A stretch of DNA of 54,796 nt. Origin: an uncultured Candidatus Marinamargulisbacteria bacterium. GTDB taxonomy: Bacteria; Margulisbacteria; Riflemargulisbacteria; GWF2-35-9. The stretch is taken from assembly GCA_903910705.1 (NCBI GenBank), contig CAIWAN010000052.1:69844-124639 (forward strand). Direction: 5' to 3'. The position numbers and the translations under genes are program-made. Numbering within the stretch: the stretch's first letter is position 1; each line of letters opens with the position of its first letter. Shown here piece by piece: positions 15,001 to 30,000 of this stretch. The notes beneath the pieces were generated by a model. The model saw only the letters and a list, made by a program, of their open reading frames with translations. It was not told the origin of the DNA and made no database searches.

Positions 15001-18000
15001 ACTATCTAGAAAGTTAATCGACACATTCTGCGAGATCCACGATCGATCGCTAGTGACCCAAGGAATAAATTGGCCAATGGTTTGGTTATTAAGAATATCC
15101 GGACTAATAACATCTTTAAGGATCGTAACCCCCATGTCGATGGTAATGCTATTATTGGCATAATCCATCAGTTTGAAAATGACATTGTTCGTACCATTGA
15201 CAAGTGCATTGAAGGACAGCGAAATATCTGGGCTTACCGTATAAACGCTTCCGGTTAGAAAAGGTACAGAATTTACCGTTATATAAACATCTGGCTCAAG
15301 TTTGTTCCCAGTGACAACCCCATAAAAATAGTGTTTAATCCCAGATCCACCTTGGTCGACAAGATGAACCCCATTTATGCTAAGGACCGCCTGAACGGGG
15401 ATATTGTACCAATTGGCGTACATCGCTTGACCGGGGATATTTCCAGACGGGGGGATCGTATCCTTTAGGATCTGTTTAACAAATAACACCGATTGATTCT
15501 TTGCACGATCTTCAACGATCGCATAAATATCGTTGACTCCATCCGTTAAGACATTCCAACTGATCGCCCACGGCAAAACATAGTCATTTGAAAAATAATT
15601 GCCCGTAATGAGTTTTAATGTTGCCTCATTATAATCACCGTCCATTGAAACAATAATCTGAATGGTTGCGATCGAGGAGCCCCCCAAATCATGAAAAGCG
15701 ATATTGTTCTCCGAGATCCAATTAGGGGTTGTGTTATACCACAAAGGATCATAACTACTCGAAGGGGATGCAAACGTTGGAGACTGCGTATCTTTAAGGA
15801 TTTGAGTCACATAGACTTTGGCCATATTAAAAGCATTATCAGTAACCACAAGATAGATGTCATTAGCCCCCTCATCTAATTCGCTCCAAGGAACAATCCA
15901 ATCAGTGGTAACAAGTCGCAAATTGAAAACAGAAATTTCCAACGGATCAGAGTAGCCATTCTTTCTCAGAAGTGGACTATGATGTTTGATCAACCCCGCG
16001 TTTTCTACATCTAATCCGGCAGCCATGAGTCCGCTATATAGGTTGTCAGAAAAATCAACATCCAATGACTTATACAAATCATCTCCACCATTTTGCCAAG
16101 TGTGAAATACAGGATTTTGAAAATAATTCACACTAATGCTCACCGTGGGGACAACCCTGTCAATTTTTAACATAAAAACCGAGCGCGAAATAAGCTGATT
16201 CCCAGCCCCGTCACTGACGGAGATAATGACCTCATTGATCCCACTCGTCAGAGCATTCCAACTGAGAGTCCACGGTTCAGTATATCGCCACTGTGCCGTC
16301 GGATTGAGTGTCAGAATGACCGTCTTCTGCCACGTTCCTTGATTGGCGCTGACGATATAAGAAACCGTTGCCAAGCCCGAAAAATTCTTATCATCAGAAA
16401 CGATGGTGAGCATGTATTGCCACTCGGGGGGAAGCGTAGAGTGCCAATCAGCTAACCCCCCATTGGGAAAGTTGGGGGAAACACTTCCTAATAGAGGCAG
16501 AACCGAATCCTTTTTGATCGTAAACAAGTAGTTTGAAGTTGCATTGTTAGCTAGATCGTTGTAAGACACCCAGACTTCATTGACGCCCTCATTCATACTG
16601 CTCCAGTTGATTGTCCAGTCCTGTGAATAGGTGAATTTTCCCTCAACATTTTGGCTAATAAAAGTCCAAGTGAAATTGGATCCATTTTTCAGCCCATATT
16701 GAAGAGCTGATATACCAGCACCACCTTGATCTTCAAAGTCAACATCAACGGCTGAAAACCAAGAGGGACTGACTTGATACCATCGCTCTAGATCTTGAAA
16801 GTTAATGTTAATATGAGCCGTTGGTGGGAGTTGATCTTTGTAAATGGTAAATACTGGCCCTGTTATTACCCCATTCCCTGCGTTATCACTGGCTTTAAAC
16901 CAAATTCTGTTTTCAGCATTATTTAAAATGCTCCACGTAACAAATACGGGGGTTGTATAGTCATTGGTGTTTACACTATCCATTATGGTGAACCATTGAA
17001 TAGCCCCAACGGATTGGCTATTTACGTAAGAATCGACCCCTATATAGAAGTCTTTTAACAAAGAATACCCCGTATCATGAACCTTTACATCGACCGTACT
17101 ATATTTATAGCCGTTTGCAAGGGGTTCCGCTGGATACCAAACCGTTGTTCTATCATTTGCAAAAGCAATAACATTTGAACCAAAATTAAAATAGGGGGCG
17201 TTCACGTCTTTCTTCACTTGAAGCAGTATGGGTGTAAGCAAATGATTTCCTGCATTATCCGTCAAAGTGAAAGATATATCGTTGATGCCATTGGTAATAG
17301 ACGTGTCCCATAAAACATTGATGGCATTCGTGTAATGATCAGAATTGATGAGAGCATTTACAGTAAAACTATTGGATTGTTGATTAGCGGAGACAATATA
17401 GTCTATACGGAAAAGATTTGAGCCGCCACGATCATAAAAATTTATATCAAGATCATTTAATCCTTCGGGGGCATCATTCCACCATTTTCCGGAATTGATG
17501 CGAGTATCAACAACTTCATATGATGGTGATATCGTATCTTTCTTTACTGTAAATAAGTTTGAAGTCAAAACATTCCCCGCATAATCTTGTACTACTGCGT
17601 TATAGCTATTTACCCCATCAAACATTCGACTCCACTCAACACCCCATGGCAACGTATACGAAGAAACTCTAAATAGACTCGATGGAGTAGGAAATAGTTG
17701 AACCGAATAACTGGTAACGAGTCCATTCATATCGAGAATGGAAATAGTGGTTAAATTTGAATATCCCTCATCCTTGAAGGCAATATTTACTGTATTGAAA
17801 GTAGAAACATTTGAATCAAACCAAGCTTGGTTGTGCCAAGCCGAATATTTCGAATGATTAAGATCTTCATAATTCTGTACAATGGGCAACTTCGTGTCCT
17901 TGTAAACTGTAAACGTTTTTACATTAATACTATTATGGGCGGCATCATCCACTCGAACGAACACATCATTTGTTCCTTCTGCGAGCATCGCCCAACTGAC

Positions 18001-21000
18001 CGTCCAACTATATAAGTTATGCGTTATATGAGCATCATCTGAGACCTGAGACCAAACAATGGGCATGATATTATATGAAACCCCTAAATAAATATCCTTA
18101 ATCCAAGACACATCTTCGGTAAAGGAAATGGTAATATCATTCATCCACTCTGCTGGAGATTTATACCATAACGCGTATCGCTGGTCAGTTGCCGCAACAA
18201 ATGAAATACTCGGGGGTTTTTCATCTTTCTTCACACTGAAAACAGCAGCCTCAACATGGTTAAGCGCAAAGTCATTAAAGGAGACCATCACGTCATTGAA
18301 GCCATTTGTTAACGTGTTCCAATCAAGAGCCCATTGATCACTAAAATGAGTCAGTCGTAAATTAGTGCTGACCTGTTTCCAGGTCTGCAATTGACCGTTA
18401 AAGGAAACCCCATAAAAGATATCTTTCAGATCAGAACTTCCCGTATCAGAGAATCCGATATCAACATTCGCGATCCAATCGGGTGTAATTCGATACCAAG
18501 AATTCGTCAGATTCTGAGATACCAGATTATTAAACGACGGGAGCAATTCATCTTTTTTGATCCTAAACAAGTACGGACTATTCGTGCTATTTGTCGCATT
18601 ATCACTGATTCGGATATAAACATCATTGGTTCCCGAGGATAGAACCCCCCACGATATGGTCCAACCACTGGGAAAAGAAAGGGCATTGAGATTCTTTGTA
18701 ATATTATACCAAGCCATAGGCTGACCATTCCAAGAAATACCATATTCTATGCAGTCAATATTGGAACTGCCCATATCAGAAAAACTAACATCGATTGAAC
18801 ATAACCAATCCGGTGATGATTTATACCAATAGTCGTAGTCATGGAAAGTTTCTCGGTTATTATAGCTTGGATCTATAGCATCTTTTCGGATCATAAACAC
18901 TTTGTTTCTGGATACACTTCCTGCCCAATCGGTAACCTCAACAAAAATATCGTTGGTACCCGAGAACAGCTTATCCCATTTAAGAGGCCAGTCGACAATA
19001 TAATTAGTGGTTGCGCTCTCATATTGTACGCTTCGTGAAATAATATTTCGGGTAAACGTAGAATCTCCATTCCAGCTCACAATATATTGAATAGTTGCAA
19101 TACGAGACCCGCCTAAATCGCTGAAATCAATATTTACAGACGACATCCATGAAGGATCAAACACCCGAAACCACCGGGTTGGGACGGTCATTTTATTGTC
19201 AAAATTGGGCGTAATGATATCCTTTCGTATCGTAATAACAGGACCTGTAACAACGCGATTACCAGCATTATCGTTATAGGACAAAAGGACTTCATTGATC
19301 CCATTGGTTAAGACATTCCAAGCAATGGCCCAATTATCAGTGTAATCACTTCGATCAAAACTTGAATTGATCGTAATAACATTTTCTGTTAAACCCATTG
19401 ATGAAGAGATAATATATGAAACACTTTTTAAGTTAGAAAAGCCTGTATCAGCAAAATCAATATTAATCGTCGTAAGCCAAGCGGGCTCGATGTTATACCA
19501 TTTTGACAGATCCCAACCCCCAGGATTTATGACATGATTCGGGGAGATGATATCTTTTTTTAGAATAAAGGAAAGCTTTCCCCTATTTGTTTCATTGGGT
19601 ACACCCGGTGTTTGAGAATTATCAAATGCTCTGACAGCAATATCATTTGTACCGTTATTTAGAAGCGTCCAGTCAATATTCAGGGAAATAGAAATTGAGG
19701 CTGTCGCTGAATTTGTTAAATCAGAGGTGATGACATAAGACTTATCAGGTTGACTAATTATTTGATAATCAACCATTCTAAGATTTGACCCACCACGGTC
19801 CTTGATATCGGCAGTTAATTGTCTAAACCAATTCGGACTGGCGTTATACCAGATCACTTGATCATCAGCACTAACTATAAATAATACTTCTGGGGGTATA
19901 GTGTCTTTATTAAAGGTAAACAGTGGCCCAAAACGACTTTCGTTTCTGGCTTTATCCAAAACTCGAATACTTATAGTATTAGTTCCATCAAACAAATCTG
20001 TGAAAGAAACGGCTAGGGGCGAAGGATAGGATGGTTGTATTCTACTAGAGCTGAAAATATTGGGCGTATTTGCTTTTCCATCACAAGATATAATGTAATT
20101 CGCAAAATATAACGTAGAATACCTTGCATCAAACAACGAGACAGCTAAATCCGTTAACAATGTCGAATTATTACTCTTAAACCATAATTTATAATCAGGA
20201 TTTGAACTAATGACCTGATTGTCCCAAGTTGGAAACTCAGTATCTTTTTTGATGGTCAGTATTTTGCGGTCAAATGTATTGGCGGCATGGTCATTCATTG
20301 AAATAATAATATCGTTGATCCCATTGGTTAGGATATTCCAACTGATATTAAGGACTCCATTAAAGGTAATAACCATGGCTTCCTGCGTCACCCATATCCA
20401 AGATGACTGTCCTTGAACACCGTCATTGTTATAGGAAACGCAATACTGAACATCTTTAAGGAGAGACCCTCCTTGATCATAGATCACGATGGGCACATCT
20501 GCCATCCAAGGTGCTTTCTCGCCATACCAAAGATCCATTGAGGGTTTTAAGTTTTGCATAAACGATATGGAGGGGGGCGTATCATCTTTGATAACATAGA
20601 AAAGCAGAGAGCTCGTGACGGTCAAACCTGCCCTATCAGAAACCCTGACATATATATCCGATGTTGCATCTAATAAAACGTTGTAGCTAATAAACCAATC
20701 CTCAATAATACGATCATTATTGACCCAATTTACTGAAAGGGGATACCACTTTAGGCCCTGTCCATTTGATGAAACACCATACGAAACAGACGCAATGCCC
20801 GCCCCCCCTGTATCACTAAAATCAACATCAATGGGCCCTATTTCAGTAGATGAGTCCATTTGATAGCACTTGAAAACATAGTTGGGTGTTACATGATTAT
20901 TATATGAGGGGGGTGAAATATCTTTTCTTAGGGTAAACAGTGTGTTGCTCGTGGTTTGATTCGATGCATAATCATTCATTGACACCGATACTTCATTAAT

Positions 21001-24000
21001 CCCTTCCGAAAGTAAAGTCCAGTATATTTTCCAGTTAAGGTTATAGGTGGCCGTTCTATTGTAATTTGTGGTAACAATACCTTGGGTTGGAATAATATTA
21101 TTTGAAATAAGATATTGGATGTCCTTAAGTTTTGCCCCCCCTTGATCCATAAAATCAACATCGAAAGCCAACTGCGGATCACTTGAATACCATTTTGAAA
21201 ATGTTACACTCATGGGATTTTCTTTTGAATTATAGGACGGTGGGGTCACGTCTTTTAATATTGAAAACAGTTTTGAACTGCGTTGAACATTCAACGCAAC
21301 ATCATTAAACGAAACATAAATATCATTTACACCATTAGTTAATACAGACCAACTAATAACCCAAGGTGTATCCATTGTTGGACTTCCCCGTAATGAGTTT
21401 GAGACAATAAACCAATTCATCGTACTATTCGAATAGACCCCATAATTTATGCTAGCTAGACCCGAAAATCCCTTGTCAAAGAACTGTACATTAATCGTGT
21501 TAAGGAAATCATGCACACTCTTGAGGCCATACCATTTTGTAAAGATAGAGGGATCTCCCGTTGCTTTGTTCTCAAAATTAGGAGAGGTCACATCCTTCTT
21601 GATGGAAAACAACACACTATTCGTTGGATGATTGTAAGCCATGTCATTAAGGGAGATGGCAATACCATTCACCCCCTCAGGAAGAAGCGCCCAATCAATA
21701 GGCCAAAGTGAATTATACGTGACAACCCCTATGTGCTGTGTGATCGATTCTTCTGAAACAAGGACTCCATTATTCGAAACGAGGTAGGCAATATTATTTA
21801 TCTTACTATTCTGAGTAACAACCCCCTGATCGAAAAACCAAACATTGATGGACGATAACCAAGCAGGTCGATTCGGTTGATTATACCAAGTTTCAAATTT
21901 TAAACTATTTTCAGAATTTACGACCTGTGGATGCATCGTATCTCTAACCAACACCGCTAGTTTTTGGTGCGAAATGTTCCCCGCCAAATCTTTAGCAAAT
22001 ACGATTAGGTCTGAAAAACCGGTAGGAACAGCACTCCATGGCAAGCCGAAGAACAGTCTAACATCATAAGTTGGAACTGCTGAAGTAAAGACTGAAAAAG
22101 TTGGCCCCATGACCACATCCTGTGAGATGCCAAACCAAATATCCTGAATACCGGTTCCAGTAAGTGCATCTACAATATGAGCATTTATAGTTAGGTCACC
22201 AACTAGTTGCTGAACTCTATTGTAGTTAAGGGTTGCTGGAACCGTTGAGCTAATATCGGGAAATGAGATGTCTTTGTTGATAATGCCGACCAAATGACTA
22301 GAACTATTCTTGGCTTTATCATTCACGCTCAAAATGATCTCATTGTGTCCGTCATGTATCCGGCCCCAATCAAAAGATATCGTCCTCTCATACAACGCTT
22401 GATCGACTGAAGCATCAATCGCAATCCAATCATAAACACCCCCATTTTGAGAGAGTCCATATTGAACTAAATTAATCCCCGAATATCCATCATCGGTAAC
22501 AACAAGAGGCATTGCCGAGATCCAAATCGGAGAAGTAATTAGCCAATCTGTTGAAAGAGAGGATCCCTGTAGATTAAAGCTCGGGGGGATTTCATCTTTC
22601 TTCACAACAAAAATACGCTGAAGAACCCAGTTGCCAGCCCCATCGTTCATGCTAACCTGAATGTCATTGGTACCATTCTGTAGGAATGACCAATTCAAAT
22701 CAAAATTATTTTCATAGGCACTAACATTTAATTCATACGAAAAGAGTTTATTGGTTGAGATAGGCTGCCCGTTATTGCTGACAACTATCCAAATCTCTTT
22801 GAGTGTTGAGCCTCCTTTATCATAATAATCCACATCAATTTCTGAAAACCAATAGGGTTTGGATTTATACCAAATTGATACATCAGGACTCGAATTAATG
22901 ATCAAATTAGGAGTTATGATGTCTTTTCTTATCGTAAATAGTTTTGAATGCTGACTATTTCCGACCCTGTCTCCTACATCAGACCAAATATCAACCACGC
23001 CGGAATATAATGAATTCCAACTTACACTCCACGGCACATTATAGGCAACTTGCCCTCCAACATCGGCAGAAACTTGGATCGAGGTTGTTGTGGGGCTAGA
23101 GGTTGCATCCTGCGTTACCATCTCATAGGCAATACTCTTTAACCCTGACATCGTATCTGAAAAGGAGATCGTAACTGAGCGAAGTGATATCGGTTCAACG
23201 TTGTACCACTGTGTTTCAATAAAATTAAAACTATCCTTCTGATACAAAGGCGCCGTTGTATCCTTGTTGACTCGCAACAGACGACTCGTTGTGACTCCGT
23301 TCTCGGCACGATCAGAGGCAATGACAGACATTGCGCTCATTCCATCATAAAAATAATCCCACGAAATATTCCAGTTTGAAACAACTTTTAATGCACCATT
23401 TGGAGACGCAACGGTAAAGCGACGAGAAGGATTGATATCATTCGTAACCCAAAGAGCAATTTCAGAAAGGCCGCTCTTCCCATTGTCAGAAACATCAAAA
23501 TCAAGCGAATCCAAGAATAATGGCTTCAATCGATACCATGAATCCTGAGACACTTCCTGTGGCCATGTTTCACTAACCGTTATTATGTCTGGGAACAACG
23601 TATCTTTATATATTCGGGTGACACTCGAACTGACCGTCTTATTGCCAGCATTGTCTGATACTTTGATCCAAATATTATTGGTTCCTTGTTCAAGAGCGTC
23701 CCAAGAAATAGACCATTGTTTTTGATAATTTGTCGTGGCCATATTCGTTGATATAACAAAATATTGCTGTTGATCGGCACTAATCACATACCCAAACTCG
23801 TTAAGACGACTCCCTTCAAGATCAGATACACCGATATCGATCTGGGCAAGTTCAGGTGGCGGTTTGTTGTACCACTTCGATCCGAAACTTGCCTGTCGAT
23901 TACTGATGAGGGGCGGAACGATATCTTTATAGACTTTAAACAGATAGGGTAACATAAATGAATTCTTGGCATAATCAGATCCTGTGACATATATTTCATT

Positions 24001-27000
24001 GAGACCATTGGTAAGCGATACCCAAGGGATTACCCAAGGTGAAAGATAATTATTGGCTCGTCCTGCATCCGCAAAAAATTCCTCGGGGCTTCCTATTGAA
24101 TTACTAACAACATATCCCAGACGACTCAGCCCCGCATTACCCGAATCCGTAAATTGGACAGGCACATTAACTAAATAATCCGGCGTTACATTGTACCAAA
24201 CATTATCACTCACGCTTCGAGTCAGAATAAACTCAGGGGGGAGAATATCTCGATATACTCGGAATATCGCCCCACTTACGATGGTATTTCCCGCATAATC
24301 GGCAGCCTGAACATAGACATCATTGGTGCCATTTATTAAAACATCCCATTGAACCTGCCATGGAAGGCTAAATGTCAGATTTTTATCTCCCTGCCCGATC
24401 GGATAAGGTAGAGCCATCCCATTATATGAAACTAAATAATAAAGGCCGGCCAATCCCGATCGCCCTTGGTCTTCAAAAAATATATTTATTGAATTGAGAT
24501 AAGAAGGAGGATTCGTTAACCCATACCAAACATTTTGAGAGGCAACGGAGACAGTCCAATTTTTTGAGGCAATGGCCAAGGGGAATTTTCTATCAATTAA
24601 GGGGCTAAGCACGGCATTATACGTTATTCGATTTCGAGCATTATCTTCGAGAATGACATCCATTGTATTTTGTCCGTCTACAAAAAAGCTAAAGGGAACA
24701 CCCCATGTGGCATTCATCGTCAGTATCTGCAAGCCCAAAACATTCGTTGTTACATGATGCATAACGGAGGCCATACCCTCTCGCTCGATGTGCACATCAA
24801 TAGAATACCATCCAGAGGTTGAATCAACGATATCAAACGGAACATCACTCATCCAATCTGGAGTTGCACCAACCCAACCGTTAAGAGCATAAGAATGATT
24901 CCTTGTAACGATTCGAGGAGGGATCGTATCTTTCCAAAGGATGTCTCTTGATAAAAACGTTGCGGTATTCCCCACGACATCATCGATAGAAATGATAAGG
25001 CTGTTTTTGCCTTCAAATAATTTCCCCCAAGGTAAATCAACGCTTTGGGTAAGACTATTTACAACAGGTGTAAAGTATATTCGGTTTGAAGTGTTCTGGG
25101 TTCCAGCTTGTATTGTTTTAGTGACAATGTTGATTCCACTACCGATATCAACCATGCTTACCGTAATGGAAGCAATCGACAAATCCGACGTGTTGATCCA
25201 ATGCCCCCAGGATAAACCCTGAAACCCTGACGTCCACGAGAAAGTTGGTGCGGCTGTGTCCTTTTTTACAGAAAACACATTCATTGAGGTAAACAGGCCA
25301 GCATTATTGGTGATCAACACCCAGATACTATTCGACGCTTCATCCTGAAGGTCCAGCCAATTTACGGCCCATCTATAATTGTAAGTCGAATGATTGTAGT
25401 TCTGGGTTATGCTGCGCCTGATCGGGTCGGAAGCATTTTGTGGCCTTATTTCATAGGCGACATCGTTGATGCCTGATTCTTCATCAAAGAATACAATATT
25501 TAACGAACTAAGCAAGGTTGGCTCAATCCTAAGCCATCCCGAGAAAACAGATAAGTCAACATTAATTGAAACGACCGGAGGCGTAAAGTCTCTTTTAATG
25601 GTATAGCATTTTATTAGGGTTTCATTCTTCGCATTATCGGATACTTTCACCCACACATCATTAAAAGATTTATCAAGCATGCTCGATGAAATAGCCCATT
25701 GTCTGTTATAGTTGGCGCTATTGATATTCTCGGAAACACTCACCCAATTATGCGTGCCATTGTCGTTGTGAATGGTGTATGAAAAACCGTTTAATAAGGA
25801 ACCATTATCATAAGCCCGAACGGTTATTGCATTGAGTAAGGCTGAATGCTCTCCGATATAGCCAGAAAATACGGTTGGATCGGGGATAACAACCGTTGGA
25901 GGGACGGTATCTTTATTTATCGTCAGTAAGGCCGAATTTGTGACAATATTCCCAGCATAATCGACGACACCAATACCGATTCGGTTTATCCCCTCAACCA
26001 ATAGATTCCAACTGAGCGACCAAGGACTGTTAACCGTTACTGTCCCGTCTGTTTCACGATAAAATATAGTATCAAGGGTAGTCGGTGAAAGGGAATAATA
26101 CGCATTCTTTAGACCTGAAAGCGCTTGATCATAGAATCGAATATCAAGCGTTGATGCCCAATAGGGTAAAGCATTATTCCATGCAGCTTGATTCTCATTT
26201 GAGATCGGGGTCGCGACAAAATAACTCGGAGGTAATACATCTTTTTTTATCTTTAATATTGCATCTTTCGTCGTTAAATTACCGGCTCGATCTTCAACTC
26301 GGAAAAGAATATCATTTTCCCCATTCCCTACAACATTCCAACTAATCGCGAAGTCATTTGTCCAATTGCTTAATCCTTGGAGACTTGATGAGATGGTCTG
26401 ATAGTCAAACCCACCATTGTTGCTCGGCACTCCATACTGGATCTTCGCTATTCTTGATCCACCAAGATCACTGAAATCGATATTTACATATTTTGACCAG
26501 TCGGGAGCCGCCTTATACCAAAGGTTTTGACTGACTAAAGAAACAGGACCTGTGTTATCAATACTAGGCGCTTTTATATCTTTTCGGATCTGAAAGAGAA
26601 TGGGACTAGTAACAACACTTCCCGCTCGATCTTCGACTCTAAAGATAATATTATTCGTCCCGTTATCCAATACATTCCAGCTGATATTAATGCCATCTGT
26701 CCAACTATCAATACCTTCAATATTTGAGGAAACATCAAAAAGAGAAAAAGATTGATTTGTTGTAGACGCTCCCCAAAAAATTCGCCCAATTTTTGAACCA
26801 CCCAAATCCGTAAAATCAATATCAACCGATACTGACCAAGGCGGCTGCAGATTATACCAAGTGTTTTGATTCGCCGTTGAAATGGGTGTCTTCAAATTAA
26901 AGCTAGGGGGAATCTCGTCTTTCCGAATCTGGAAGACGAGAGTGCTTGTTACCACATTTTGTGCTCGATCCTGCACTTTGACAAAAACATTATTAACGGT

Positions 27001-30000
27001 ATTGGATAATGCATTCCAACTGACATTAAAATAGGGAGTCCATGTTGAGAATCCATTACTATTTTGAGAAATGATATAAGCCACAGCTTGGGTGTCTTTT
27101 GTTATCACAATATACTCGACTTTAGAAAGGTTTGATCCACCTAGATCTGAGTATATGATGTTGACTGAGGCCGCCCAAGTGGGCTGTGCATTATACCAAC
27201 GATCCTGAGCAACCGTAGGAACCGGATCGACCATATAATAACTGGGAGCTATGATATCTTTCCTTATTTTAAACCCACTATCTTTGGTCGTTACATTATC
27301 CGCTCGATCCTGCGCAAATAAGATCAGCTCATTGATACCATTGGTAAGGACATTCCAAGAGATGGACCATAGCTGAGTATAGCTACCGATCCCATTTTCA
27401 TTTTCACTAATGGACACATCTCCGGAAATGCCATTATTCAAATAGGTATAGCCAAATTTTAGAAGTTGAGAATAATTGATATCTTTAAACTCTATGTGAA
27501 GCCCTGTTGACCAGATCGGCTGTACGTTGAACCACGTATTTTGACTCACAAGTGGAATGGATGAATAGATGTCAATAAACGGTGCGATCATATCTATATT
27601 TACCGTCAAGATAACGGGGCTTGAGGTCACATTCCCTGCGGTATCTTCTATCGAAAACCGAAGGGTATTCGTCCCATTCGACATAAGGCCGAACGTTGGC
27701 GATATACCCGCAAGATAGGTTGGCTGATGATAATTTGATACAACAAGGTAGGAAGTATAATTATTGAGATACTTATTGTTAACCGTAAAGCTGATTGTGC
27801 TGATCAACGAATAGAGTGGATCAAACACCTTAACGTCTAAATACTGACTCCAATCGGGCGTAACGTGATACCAACGACTCTGCGTCAAGCTAGAAACATT
27901 AATTGACGTGGTGTATGTTGGCATAATGTCATCTTTCAGGATCTGAAAAAGAACGGGGCTAGTCACCACGTTGCCAGCCTTGTCGGAAACCCGGACACGG
28001 ACATCATTCGTACCCAGTGCGAAATTAGCCCACGGTATCGGCCAATTTGAAGTATAGCTGGTTCTTTGGTTTAGGTTGCCTGGGGACACCGCTTGATTCC
28101 AAGTCTCGACTCCATTAGACGAGATCCCATACTCAATATTACTTAATTTCGAACCGCCTTGATCAAAAAAATCGATATCAATTTGACTAAGCCAAGAGGG
28201 GGTAGTCGAATACCATTTTCCAAATCCATATTTCCCAAGATCATTATAGGAGGGGGCCATCGTATCTCTTTGAAAATGGAACAAAGCACTGGATTGGAAA
28301 CGATTATTCGCATTATCTGTTGCTATAATAATAATATCGTTAACACCCTCCGCCAAAACACCCCATGTAATAACGATCGAATTTATTGACAGACTGCCTG
28401 CCAGAAAAGCTAAACTATGTTCAGAAAACATCCCATTACTTGAAATTGCATATGCTGCTTGTTTTAATCCAGAATATCCTCGATCATAAATGACAATATT
28501 TAGGGTACTAAGTGAATGGGGATCTGAACGATACCAAGTATTAAACGTCGTCGAGGATGAATCCTCGCCATTATCACAAGTGGGCGGGAGGGAATCTTTT
28601 TTAACAGAATATAGTTTCTCGCTCGTTGTTGTATTCTCGGCATGATCGATCGCTTTCACAAAAACAGAATTTTCACCTTCCGAGAGATTCTGCCAATCAA
28701 TCGCTAGTGCAGAATAGGACCTTGTGCTAATCATTTCGGGCTGAGAGATCGAAAAAAGGTTGCTTACTCCATTAACAGAAATCCCATAGTAGACACTCTT
28801 TAATAAGGAATTCCCCACATCATAGAAGTTGATCGATACGAGCGACATCCAACTGGGTTTAACCGCAGTCCACTCGTCAGTATAGGCAGGGATGTCGGCA
28901 ATAAAACCCGGAGGGATCGTATCTTTTTTTAGGGTCAAAACCTTCTGCACGACAACATTCCCTGCATAATCATTCATGGAGATATAGATCTCGTTGATAT
29001 TGTCTGTTAGCGCCAACCAATTAAACGACCAATCCGTTGTATAGCGTTTTGTCTCCATTGGACAATTTGCAATAAATGACCAAGCAGGGAGCACCCCATT
29101 CATGGACAAGCCCCATTGAATAGTATTAAGTCCCGAATACTGCCCCAAATAACCTACGTCTTCAAAATCAATATCAATCACATCTTTTGACAACCACGTG
29201 GGCTTATCCTTAAACCAAACAATTGAAACATCAGAAATGTTCAACAATACAAGGGGGGCCACGGTATCCTTTTTTATACTTAGGAACTCGTTGGTAGATA
29301 GTGTACTATTTCCGGCCTTATCAACTACCCGAAAAGTTAAATCGGTTCGCCCTTCACTCAGTGAAGCAAAAGAAATATCACAAGAGACGTGGGTGTCCCC
29401 TAAACGCCCAAGATCAGAAGAAATGACCGATTCATCGTTTATAGGAGAACCTAATACATTGCGAGAGGTGCGCAGATAAAGGGATGCCAATCCCGATCCA
29501 CCAAGGTCTTGTATGTTTACAGCGGCGCCCGTCATCCATGCAGGAGATCGTGAAGCCCAAGGGTTGTCTGCATCCGCGTTAGGAAGAGAAATAAAGGAAG
29601 GCGTTATTGTATCTTTTTGAATTACAAACAACACCGGACTGTTGTAAACATTCCCCGCATTATCAGAGACCGACACCCAGACTTGATTGACCCCACTACT
29701 AAGTTTGTTCCAGCTTATCGCCCAATCGGTTAAAAAACTTGGGTGAGTCTCATCTAAATAATTAAAGATAAGCTCGCTAGTCACCACCCCATTACAAGAA
29801 ATGAAGTAATAAGCTTCTTTTAGATTTGAACTTCCCGTATCCTCAAAGTCTATATCAAGATTATCCATCCAATCTTGCTTAACGGTATACCAAGAGTCCG
29901 ATGAAACAACGGCAAGGTCGATCTTAGAGATTATCGAAGGCGTTAACGTGTCTTTATGCATCCACATGAGGGGAATAACGTTCTTACTATTCCCCGCATT

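Noticed and set aside
4914-26825. Many 60-108-codon minus-strand frames offset from the giant frame
   Set aside because: All lie in one alternate frame of the giant gene and reflect its repeat composition; none has a ribosome site or a family motif.
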